This document shows, piece after piece, positions 17,880 to 27,815 of a stretch of 34,794 bases of DNA. The position numbers and the translations under genes were made by a program. Below the pieces are notes generated by a model, which had not been told where the DNA came from, made no database searches, and was given only the letters and a program-made list of their open reading frames with translations. This stretch comes from Fragilaria crotonensis (Eukaryota > Bacillariophyta > Fragilariophyceae > Fragilariales > Fragilariaceae), in NCBI GenBank assembly GCA_022925895.1, contig JAKSYS010000657.1, positions 1 through 34,794 on the forward strand, in the 5' to 3' direction. Numbering within the stretch: the stretch's first letter is position 1; every line of letters begins with the position of its first letter.

Positions 17880-20800
17880 AGGTTTAGTCTTCTACTCTCC
17901 TTGGCAACCCCCTGGAATGCGTGATTAGGTTTTATATGTTGTCATCGCAAATTAGAACGAAGTGCATTCCATTCTTGCGTCGGGCGATATGCCGACCAGC
18001 ACATTCCAGCTCACTTCATCTTAAATTACACCTCCACGTCCTCATCTCAGACGACTGCGTCGCCACAGTTACGCCAAAGTCATTTCACAATATTGACTAC
18101 TGGTTTTTTTTTCAAACGGAAATGGTGTGCTTGGTTTGATGACGACGAGGCCATCTCCACAAACGTTGCAAACGCTTGGAATGGGTGTAGTCGGTGAACA
18201 CTCGCAGTTCGTGGCGATTGAAGCGCGATGCAGTCAGATTTGGAGATGCCTCCATTCGTGCCGAGGAAAAAAAGATCTTGGCAAGTAGGCACATTGCCAG
18301 AGATGCTCGTGCTGCCACCTCCGCAAATGTTACAGAATGGATGGAGTTTGGCAGCTGATGTGGATAGGATTGCGGCGATGATGACTGAAGTGAAAAATCT
18401 GATTATGATTGCGCGGGATCTATGGATCTAGTTGAAGATGTTGAAGGGATAACAAGGATTTACGGATCAACCATATGACCAGGTCCACACACATATTGCC
18501 GACAACGTGGGTCTCTGTATCCACGTAGTGGCGGATAAATCAGAATGCTTTCGACTTTCGACCACATGCACGTTTATACACTCGACGGGCTGACCACGCC
18601 CCCGCCAATAGCAGAAGGGGTTGGAGTTTCGACGTGGGACGTTGGTGAAATGTTGGCGTAGCAATGCACTTCGCGAAGTTTGGTTGTCGTGCCACCGCTC
18701 TGGACGAACTCGGCGAAGTGGATTTTGTCTTCGCCGTTTCTCGCCTTGTTATTAGGATATCTAATATCTTACGTATGCATACCCGTTACTAGCTCCAATG
18801 CGGCGGTTCGAGTGCACACGGGTGTGGGAGATCTTGCACAGTTTTTGGAATACTCACCGTCGTACCTTATAGTAGTAATTTTACGTGTAACTGTTCGTTG
18901 TGCTCGATGATCTCGGAATAGAAAATTGTTGCTCTAACTCATTCCATCATGACTGACCATGGCATCCCCCATAGAACGGCAAGAACCGTATAACTTTGCC
19001 TTCCATCTTGGTGATGTATTGGCATTCTGCATACATGGCTTGTAGCCAAGCCAAGAAAATCAACGAGAGAGTTGTGAGCGCATTTTCCAAACGATGATGA
19101 TTCTCGACTTGTGACCCAACTGCTGCGGTCGACTTGTTGTCAAGAACTACCAGCATTAACCAGCACCAGAGGAACATTTGCGTGAATTGATTGATGAGGA
19201 ATGCCCGTAGCGTGTAGAAACAACGCTGGTGGGTAACAAGCTCGCCTGTAGTACATTGTGAGGCTAACGTAAATTACCGAGACAAACATCAAGGGATCCA
19301 ATGCTGCGACTTGTCATCAGATGATGCAAAACAAAAACCATGCAATTGTAGACTGGGACCAGGTTTGAAGCAGGCGCCTCCAATGCACAAGAACAAGATG
19401 CATCAGGCTGGCTTATTACCGAAAGGCACAGTGGTTGACTCACGAGGCGGAGGAGAATGGATACAGTTGTCAATGATGACAAGTCGTTCTCATCGCGATT
19501 CAAAATGAACAAGGCTGGAAAGAGTGGCGATGCATTTTCTCCCTTGATTGTCTCAAGCTTAAGCTTCCTTGAATTTGCTATCAGCCAGAAGGTTCCTTTG
19601 CCGTTATGTTTTGTGTCACTTTCAAGTGAGCAATGATTCGGGAAACATTATGGTTCTTTTCAGATGAAAGGCTGCGATCGATGAAGGCAGTCACCTACAG
19701 CCAAAACAATATTCATTGGTACAATCTTTATGCTATTGAGAAGCGAGAAGCCATGTTGATCTTGAGACGGATGGGGAGGTGTGCAAATCGGTTCCAGAGA
19801 GATAGCAACAGATCTTGTCCATTCGGATTGGCTGATGTGACGTCCAACAGCACGGAAACTTATGTACCGACAGTGGGGTGATTTTGTATGTCGGTATGAA
19901 TCTGGTTGAGGACTTGCCTTTAGACTTCCCAAGCTTTTGGCTTTTCAGATCCTGCGTATGAGCTGCACGTTGGTCACAAGATCATGTACAGGTTGTTAGC
20001 GACCCGAAACCATTTCCGAGTTCGACTGTGCTGTGAGCAGATTGACTTGTGGATGATTAGATAGTGATGCACAGAAGTAGAGATCTCTTCAAAGAAAATT
20101 GCGCTTGGTGTTGCATGAAGGGCTAGTAGTTCACTCCAGCGCAGCAAATATGTTGTCTCGTCCTGCACGATGCGACTTGATAGCTCCACTAGTCAACAGT
20201 AGGTGATGTGACGTAGTATCTGCCCTAAAACCTGGTTTGCACCACGCCTACAATTATTATTATGCAATCGATACAGAGTGAAGATGAACTTGTGTACAAT
20301 AAACTAGGTACTGTTGTAATGTGAACGATCTGGACTCCATTCCAAGAGGCTCGGAGTCGGAGGTGGCGACAGGAGCTATGATCGGCACGCAAGGTACTGA
20401 AAATAAATTTCCACAGCAGCTGTACATTTTGTACCAGCATCTACTTGACGTGGGGAAAAAAATTGTCAAAAAACCGTGTGCACTCGAACCGCCGCCTTGG
20501 AGGTCGTACATGTTACTCCAGTACACCTGTTACTTGTTTTTCAAGTACCACACTCCGAGTACACCGTTGGTTGGTTGTTGTCGTCATCACGTCGTCACCA
20601 TTCACCTCTCTCGGCTCTCGGCGCCGCATGCGAAGCTGATTTTGTACGACTAAAAATGATTATGTCTCGGTTCTTAAGTAGAATTGCTTGTATCATGGCA
20701 CCCAAAGAAAAGGTTTGTTGCCGTCGTCAAACTATTGCCCCATTGGCCTGGATGTCCGGCGATGCAGAAACTTAGCTTGTTTTGTTCATATTTGAAAACC

Positions 20801-21361
20801 GTCATTTGCGAGCCTTGATGTGCACCACCAGTTTTTATTCAATTTCGTCAACTCCACTGGAACACGTGCAGTACTTTTAGCCTGTAGGCGAATGCGTGGA
20901 ACTTGTCAGTGACTCCGCAGATGGCAGAAGTGATGTGGTGATGAGTTATGATTTATGATATACGGATATGCTTATATGAAGCATTCCCTGAAATTGCATT
21001 TGGTGTGACACGTGCGACATATGACGCATGCCATTTGTAGATTCGCATCCCTGATCCCTGCTGTTTCGAAACATCTTTTGTATGGAATAGAGGGCAAATA
21101 TGCGTTTTTCTCCATAATTTGTTGGGCCGGAAAACTGCAGTTTGGTCGTTTTGTCACATTGTCTCACACCACACAGAAGACGACTCCGGCGAAGTCGCAC
21201 GGCGTCTGTCCGAATTCCGATTGTTCAATTCTGTTCGATTTTGATCGTCGCGCGCTCCCGTAAAGAAAGCAGCTTGAGCCAATTTCAATTTTGGACAGCC
21301 TCACAATCTCTTGTTGCTGACCCGAACAGTCAAGTCGAAAGTGCACACACAAAAAATCAAG
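17880..21361. other. About 3.5 kb without a supported gene
   Basis: Many short open frames occur on both strands, most starting at non-ATG codons and none with a recognisable domain. Pieces that look faintly protein-like (plus strand about 18230-18420 and 18550-18660, minus strand 18947-19177) change frame every 100-200 nt, which suggests decayed mobile or duplicated material. A short CTTCGCGAAG palindrome at about 18669-18678 recalls the core of the GAAGCC arrays. AGTACT-type motifs occur at about 20300-20560. The last 200 bp is the probable promoter of the FKBP-MsrA gene. Confidence 0.4.
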
Positions 21362-22390
21362 ATGGCGAACGACCAGCTGGTACCGGTAGACAATGGCCAT
21401 ATCCGCAGCACGGCTCAAATGGGCAGCATTTTTACGATTGACTTGAGTCTCACCCCTGAGAATGGATATGTTCCACTTCCAATGTTTGATACATCTGGCA
21501 CCATCACATTCGTGTTGGGATGGGGGAACTATTTACCTGGATTGCATACTCTCGTGGAGGGAATGGTGGAGGGAGAATCAGTTAAAGGCGTATCAATCGA
21601 TGCGGGTTGGGGCAAACGACGAGATGAACTGATTGTCACGGTTCCAAAGTCACGCCTCAAGTCCATCAAGGATCTCTCCATACTAAAGCCAGGATGCCAT
21701 TTGCACCTGGAGGGAGACGTTCAAGTCTTGGTCACACATGTCACCGAAGATACTATTACAGTGGATGCGAATCCACCACTGGCGGGAGCGAGCTTTAGAT
21801 GCGATTTAAAGATCCTGGAGGTGGAATCTTTGCCTCCCAACACCCTGCTGCAAACGAATCTCATGCCCGAATCTGACCCCTCCAGTCGATTCCAAGTGGC
21901 GACCTTTGGCCTTGGCTGTTTCTGGGGCGCTCAGTTGGCCTTCACTCGTGTCCCTGGAGTGGCAGGAACCAAGGTGGGGTACACACAAGGGATCCAACCG
22001 AATCCCACGTACGAACAAGTATGTAATGGCAAGACACGACATCGTGAAGCTGTCACAGTCATTTACAATCCCAACGAAGTCACGTATGAAGAACTGATAC
22101 AGGTCGCGTTGGGTCGGTTAGATCAAACAACGGATGTCCTCAAGCTTCATGAGTTGTTTGCCACAGACGGTGACGATGAGTCCGATCAGTACCGCCATGG
22201 TTTCTATTATCACACTGATGAGCAGAAACGCCTGGCGGAGGAAATCATTGCAGCGGATAGTCGCTTCCGTATTGAACTGCTGCCGGCCTCGCGCTTTTAT
22301 GAAGCGGAAGAGTATCACCAGCATTATTTGCTCAAAGGTGGGCAGAGTTCTCGCAAGGGAGCAAAGGAAACTATTCGGTGTTTTGGATGA
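21362..22390 (+). CDS. msrA: SlyD-like FKBP fused to peptide methionine sulfoxide reductase A
   Basis: 342 residues from the ATG at 21362 (CAAGATGG context). Residues about 18-157 match the SlyD-type FKBP prolyl isomerase with its inserted flap domain: GSIFTIDLSLTPENG, the GWGNYLPGLHTLVEGMVEGE block, a VPKSRL motif, then TVDANPPLAGASFRCDLKILEVE, equivalent to the VDGNHPLAG region of SlyD. Residues about 177-342 are MsrA, which reduces methionine-S-sulfoxide in proteins: GCFWG with nucleophile Cys186, HREAV with Glu229, and DQYRHGFYY. The C-terminus TIRCFG resembles plant MsrA, where two recycling Cys occur; here only Cys340 remains and the expected earlier one is Ala334. No signal peptide or organelle leader is obvious, so it is probably cytosolic. 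It converges with the centrin-like gene. Confidence 0.93.
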   Translation: MANDQLVPVDNGHIRSTAQMGSIFTIDLSLTPENGYVPLPMFDTSGTITFVLGWGNYLPGLHTLVEGMVEGESVKGVSIDAGWGKRRDELIVTVPKSRLKSIKDLSILKPGCHLHLEGDVQVLVTHVTEDTITVDANPPLAGASFRCDLKILEVESLPPNTLLQTNLMPESDPSSRFQVATFGLGCFWGAQLAFTRVPGVAGTKVGYTQGIQPNPTYEQVCNGKTRHREAVTVIYNPNEVTYEELIQVALGRLDQTTDVLKLHELFATDGDDESDQYRHGFYYHTDEQKRLAEEIIAADSRFRIELLPASRFYEAEEYHQHYLLKGGQSSRKGAKETIRCFG

Positions 22391-22775
22391 GGAGATTCAC
22401 TTTCCTCATATATATCATATTTGCGCTGATAAGTATTCGCTAATGAAAACCTTTATGCAACGATAGAATAACTCTGAGAATTCGTAGTTCCAAGCCGTGA
22501 AGCGTTTGATAAAGTCATGATCCGTCACAACATTGCAGTAGCAGGACTACACATGGTCCTGATCGCAAAAATTGTTTTGTGTTTATGGCATCGTCAACTT
22601 CCATGATGGAGCAAAGGCATTTGAAATGCTGAATTCGGTGCATAGGACTCGCTGTTGTGCAGCAACTTGCCTGGAGGGATAACTGGCATTCCTAGTAGTG
22701 ATGGCCCGCAAGGATGGTTTGCACACGGCAAACGCTGTACTGGTCACGGCAACGTCTGATAAGGTGGCCGCAATG
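22391..22775. other. Intergenic between convergent genes
   Basis: The 3' ends of the FKBP-MsrA gene (+) and the centrin-like gene (-) face each other across 385 bp. No coding signal is seen between them. Confidence 0.5.
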
Positions 22776-23369
22776 TCAAAGATTGAGCTTACGCACGATC
22801 CGAAAGAAGCCCTTTTGATCAATGAGACCCTCACCAGAAGGATCAGCCTCGTGCACCATTTCTTCCAATTCGTCGGCGGTGAAGGTTTCTCCTAATTCGC
22901 TTGCCACACGGGCCACATCGTCAAGACAAACCAAACCCTTCCCGTCCTTGTCAAAGAGTGCAAAGGCTGCCTCGGCTTTTGCATTTTGTCGTAATTTGGA
23001 GGCCGTAAACCTAGAAAAGGTGCTCCAAGTCAAATTATCGTCATCGTCACAAACATGTCGAATTTCTTCCTTTCGATCTCAATTTCAAAAGTCTCGCGCA
23101 GAGCAATTTTCGCGCGTTTGACCGAAATCTTCCCATCCTCGTCATTATTGGCATACGTATCGAAAGCCTCCTTAATGCTCTCTTGTTGTCCATCTGGTAC
23201 AGATGATAGCGGCGGCGCGGCGATTGCGCTCTTGGACTTGCGTTTTCTGGGACCCTATGGATGCAAATTTTCGAGCCAAATACTCTGTTAGTACGTACAG
23301 CCAATGCGCCTCGTCACGCCACAAGTTTCACGAGCGTGTCAAAAAGTACCATGCGCATGAGCTTACCAT
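22776..23369 (-). CDS. Divergent centrin/calmodulin-like EF-hand protein, one frameshift
   Basis: The proposed start ATG is at 23369-23367 and is followed at once by a 112-nt intron (23255-23366; GTAAGC, TACTAAC branch site, CATAG). The coding part then runs from 23254 to the TGA at 22776. The N-terminus is Lys/Arg-rich (GPRKRKSKS), as in centrins. The first EF-hand (NNDEDGKISVKR) lacks the loop-end Glu. The frame breaks near 23064-23066, where one missing G (AAGAAATT for AAGGAAATT) separates it from KEEIRHVCDDDDN. The second half has DKDGKGLVCLDD, the only nearly canonical Ca2+ loop, then a degenerate fourth loop DPSGEGLIDQKG, and ends FFRIVRKLNL like centrin FLRIMKKT. Without the frameshift it would be about 160 residues, normal for centrin. 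Such proteins act at basal bodies, spindle poles or the nuclear pore; the role here is inferred. Confidence 0.75.
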
Positions 23370-23439
23370 TGCAATCGGCACACAGCAGACAATAATGAAG
23401 AGAAATCTAATGAAGAAGCCTGTTGACTTGTGATAGCAC

Positions 23440-23860
23440 AGGGAAGACCGACGACGACGATGTAGGGCGTAGAGAGTATTCCTTAAGTACTATAGTACCT
23501 AGAATTCCGTGCTACTGTACAGTAATTGCAATTGCAAGTTCCATGTCATCAAGTAGTAGTACTACTAGAGTAGAACCAGTAGAGTTTACAGCTGTTACTC
23601 CCAGGAAGGTCCGGCCATGCACCTCTGCTTGGTATTAATTGCATGTAGAAGCTACGAGTAGAAACGTCATTTTACCGGACCTCCCAGTACAAGTACCTGG
23701 TACAGTACTGATGTACTCGCGTACCTTCAACGACTGTGGGCGCCTTCACCTCTGCGGCCACTGCCACTTAGTTGAGCGGTTTAGCTGTCGCTCTTTCAAA
23801 AATCGTGTGTACGCTACTACTAGCCAGAGTAGTATTATGAAGTACTCCAGTAAAAGAACA
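23440..23860. repeat. GTAC/AGTACT-rich intergenic stretch with inverted repeats
   Basis: It has dense TAGTACT, GTACAGTA and TACTACTAG motifs. A GGTCCGG/CCGGACC pair sits in an inverted arrangement about 23609 and 23677, beside matching ACTCCCAG and CTCCCAGTAC blocks. No gene is supported. It lies upstream of the centrin-like gene and may include its promoter. Confidence 0.5.
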
Positions 23861-24398
23861 TGAAACAATAGTCCGTAACGCTACTGTGGATGCGCAATAA
23901 TGGTCAATTGCCGTGAGGAAATCACTTTTTAGCCAGGATGTTGCCCCAAGCCACTCGGAACTGACCCTGATGCAGGCGTTATGAGAGAAGGCATTGCCGA
24001 AGCCCTCAATGATGTCATGCACATGCTCATGTGCTCATTGGCCTTGTCATTGTAGTCGTTGACGTGATGGCCTGGAATGAGAGACTCTTCACATCTCATT
24101 TTTCTTGACCTTGACTCCTGACTCTCCCCTAATTAATGCGAGCCGTCCCATGCATATTTCTGGCCATCCAATACAATAACCGTTGTATACGCCCCACACG
24201 TATCTTCCTGGAGGTCCCGGAATATTTGCTTTCGGACTAGTTTTTCTTTCATGTTTAAGGACTTCTTTCAAAACCGTTTCTTTTTTTCTACTTGCCATGA
24301 GGTGATAACCTTGGACATCAACCGAAATTGAAAACGTGACGAGCAAAACAAGTCCATCGATTCATATGCAAGTTCTATACACATTCATAGAAACCCTG
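23861..24398. other. Intergenic
   Basis: No supported gene. A minus-strand open frame at 24089-24346 lacks an ATG start and a recognisable domain. Confidence 0.4.
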
Positions 24399-24770
24399 GA
24401 AGAAAAACAAGTAAAAGGAAGAAAGGAAAAATCTGAAGAAAAAGAAAGAAAGAATTCCGTGAAGAAAAAGGAGAAAGGAAGAAAAGAGAGAAGCTCTACT
24501 GCTCATTTCATGGTCCAAAAGGTTTTAAAGCACTGTATACCTGCAATTTAATGTGAATTTTATGTACGACACGTATTTATGTGATCGAGTTCGTATCAAC
24601 GAAACTAAGTTTCTACGACTTGCAACGGAGTAAGCGAAAGGAAGCAAAAGGAAGAAAATAGAAGAAGCTGTTTAGAAAAAGGAGAAAAGGGAGAAACTAG
24701 AAGAAAATTGAAGAAGCTTCAATTTGCTTAAGTAGAAGAAAGAAATTAGGAGAAAGAAATCTGCGGACTT
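24399..24770 (+). repeat. Two polypurine (GAAAGGAAG) tracts
   Basis: Positions 24399-24493 and about 24626-24765 of the plus strand are almost entirely A and G with GAAAGGAAG, AAGGAGAAAG and GAAGAA units, separated by about 130 nt of mixed sequence. Translation gives only Lys/Glu-rich filler. Such homopurine mirror-like tracts can form triplex DNA and slip in replication. Confidence 0.8.
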
Positions 24771-25472
24771 TCTTCTTCTATAATAAAATCCGTCAAATCA
24801 GAAAGTGATAATTGTCCATTGTACTTGAGTACCTACGAATACCAACAGGGTGTCCAACCAATTCGATCAGTCTATTTTGTCCGTTTGGCGTGGCAATCTG
24901 ATACACAAAAAGTCCTGTAGAAGAAATACTAGGATAGAAGCAGAAATTCCTGAACCTCCTGTAAATGGCTGATGGCAAAAGTAGTCCTGGGTCTTGGCAA
25001 GCAAATACTCCCAGTCGCCTACCGATTACTGTAACTAGTATATGTACCATGCTTTCTGCTACCGAGGTGCTATGTGCCATGTCTCAGAGTTTCCAGTTTA
25101 AAGCGGCGAAGAGCCTTTTATTTGCTACATATGTACACATGATCATAGGTAGGTTATATATGTGTTCACTTTAAATAATATACAAACGCATGATGATCAG
25201 AATGAAAACATTTTTATAATATTCAAAAGGCACGAATACGTTCAATTCATCCAACGGAGCAGTTAAGTTTTCTCGAAACACTGTACTCAGCATATAGGGT
25301 ACGAATGGGTAGAGTGAAGTCAAGAAGACGCATCAAAACTTGACCGACGTCCAGAATTACGACTGATTCGTGCGAATAGCATAGAGAGGGCTTTGCAGCC
25401 CATTCGTGTTGCTAATATACCTGATCGATATGAAGCCGATGTCAGCTTGATGATTAGTAAAGAAAAGGAAGA
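24771..25472. other. Upstream region of the type I membrane protein gene
   Basis: No gene is supported. The segment just before 25473 is the presumed promoter and 5' UTR. Confidence 0.45.
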
Positions 25473-27712
25473 ATGAACCACCTTCTTCTGAGTGTCCTGG
25501 TGCTGGCATCAACGAACTCTATTAAAGGGAGATCAAAGCGGCAAGGGGTTTCGGTCGTTCAAGGTACCCTGATTCGGCAATTAGACGATCCGAATGGCGC
25601 ATCCACTGCGTCGATCCCTATCCCACAGTCAGATCAGGAAAACGTGATGGTGAGACCGCCTAATCTGGCGCAGGATGAAACGGATGACCCTACCACAGTC
25701 GACCCACTGGATAGCAATGGATCTGGCAACACAATCTCTGAACCGACAGTGGCTTCACCGATAAGTACAATCTCAGAACCGACTGTGGCCTTAACTTTAG
25801 CTCCATCGATGCTGAATACAGCAGGCAATGCACCTGTCAGTACTATATCAGAACCAACAATGGCTCCTCCGGTGTTCGAGACAGGAACCAATAGACCTGT
25901 CAACTCTATCTCAGATTCGCCTATTGCGCCGACGACCTTTCCATCGATGCCCGAGACAGGAGACAATGCCCCGGTCAGCTTATTATCAAAACAGCCTATT
26001 GCTCCGGCAATGGTTCCATCCACAGTCTTCTCCCCAGCGATCACTCCTTGGCCTTCAAGCGAGGGGCCTTGGTCGCCTGCACCAACACCTACAGAATATC
26101 AACTGATATCGCATTTGCCGTCCAATATCCCTTCAGACTTACCTTCTAGATTTTTGTCACCGTCGCCAACGAGACAGCAGACAACGCTTGCTACGATGTA
26201 TCCGACGGACTTGCCATCATCTTCATCCCCAGATTCGCCTACGTGGGAGCCGACGCCTTATCCCACACAAGGCTCACGACCATCGCCTACGATGGACCCG
26301 ACGGACTTGCCATCATCGTTATCCACAGATTTGCCTACGTGGGAGCCTACGCCGTATGTCACGCAAGGTTCATGGCCTTCGCCTACGATAGACCCGACGG
26401 ACTTGTCATCACCTTCATCCACCGACGTTCCTACGTGGGAGCCTACGCCGTATGTCACGCAAGGCTCATGGCCTTCGCCCTCGAAGGACCCGACACGAGA
26501 ACCCTCGCGTATAACAACTGACACTCCTAGCAGCATGTCATCCGGCAACATGTCATCTGTGTTTCCCTCGGCATCGGCTCTGCCAACTAGTTCTGCCTTT
26601 GTTACTATACGCATCGATGAAAATGGAAATCCAATCGGTGATGGTGATGGAGGCAATTCAACAGATCAAAATGGCGGATTAAATGGAGGCGAAGTAGCAC
26701 TCTTATCTGAATGTGCCGGTCAACCTGCAAACGAAACTGGAGCGTCCACTAACGTGCTCGAGTTTCAATATGTTATGATTCTGAAACCGGCTATCAGCGC
26801 AGATTCAGTGGTTATGGAAATTGAGCCTATTCTACATAGGCAGATTGGAGTGGAATTCCTAACCTGCGACATGCAAGAACAGCGCAAATTGCAACAAGCC
26901 ACGAATGATACGCCATTCACAGTCATGGATCTCAGTTCGCTACCTATGGACAAGGTTGCAGGCTTTGCCTGCGCCGATGATGACTTACAATCATCCGACG
27001 ATGGATTCAACTGCTTTGTTGTGGATGCGGGTTTCACGTCAAAGATGTTGTTTTCGGCATCTCCCGGGGAGGTATTGAAAACCATTGCTAGTTTCCTGAC
27101 AGAACTCATGGCATCGGAACGATGGCGCGACGCAAATCAGAATATTCAGCGGCTTGCATTCCGTGGTTTTCGAGATGATATGGTGACCGTTGCGCCGACT
27201 CCGTCGCCCGACGATGAGAATGACCCGAACGGAGCTGTAAGCATGACCTCTCCAGCGGATGTAGGGCTATTGTGGGAGGCACGTTGGCTGTGGTCGTTGC
27301 TGCGTTGGCTGCCTTGTTGGTCTTGTTCTTCGCTGCCAAACGACGGCAGAAAGGGCAACTGTATAACAAACCGATGGACGAAGGCTTTCTCGATGAAGGT
27401 TCGGGTCCAACTCTCCCAGTCGATGGTGTTCCGTCGTTTATTGTGATTCAGGATGACGAGAGCAAGGACAGCAGCGGCTATGGTGCGACAGCAAATGTTG
27501 TTGCATCCTACCACGAGAGCATGGCAGCATGGGGTCATGATAGCAGAACCTGCAAATCAACGACATGTGCCGAGTGCCAAGCGGATAAATTGCTGGTACC
27601 AACCTTTGTACCGGCGGACGTTATGAAGGCTCAAATCAAACGAGATTTGGCTCCGCTTCGGCCGCCGCGGCCCAGGCCCGGCTTTATACCCAAGGACACT
27701 GTAGAATTGTAG
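25473..27712 (+). CDS. Repeat-rich Ser/Thr/Pro type I membrane protein, one frameshift
   Basis: The ATG at 25473 begins a signal peptide (about residues 1-18). Then come a region with repeated TISEPTVA-like motifs (about 25730-25870) and a Ser/Thr/Pro stalk. The stalk contains three 96-bp repeats at 26196-26291, 26292-26387 and 26388-26483, each encoding PTDLPSS...PTWEPTPY.TQGS. A globular ectodomain (about 26740-27180) with several Cys follows. The first frame then runs into a different product, while the transmembrane helix (TLAVVVAALAALLVLFF) and a stop-transfer KRRQK lie one frame over from 27272. One missing G in the GGG at 27264-27266 would join them as DVG-AIVGGTL. The joined protein is about 746 residues with a cytosolic tail carrying two CxxC-type pairs and ending PKDTVEL. 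It could be a cell-wall or adhesion protein, given the rigid O-glycosylatable stalk. Confidence 0.82.
26196..26483 (+). repeat. Three 96-bp in-frame coding repeats
   Basis: Three consecutive 32-codon units starting MYPTDLPSS, MDPTDLPSS and IDPTDLSSP. The two later units are closest to each other (PTPYVTQGSWPSP), so the most recent expansion was at the 3' side. Confidence 0.85.
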
Positions 27713-27815
27713 GTATCCATGATTGTGTTCCCAGTCGTTTCTGTGCCATTAATGTGTTGTTCTACAACACGAAGTGAATTTCGGCGTGACGAAGTAGTGT
27801 ACGTTCATGTGCTAA

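Noticed and set aside
26258-26656. Minus-strand 132-codon open frame
   Set aside because: It is a shadow of the low-complexity Ser/Thr/Pro repeats of the plus-strand membrane protein gene.
27203-27264. 62-nt intron in the type I membrane protein gene
   Set aside because: The donor GTCGCC is poor, and removing it would delete sensible linker sequence. A single missing G gives a continuous juxtamembrane segment.
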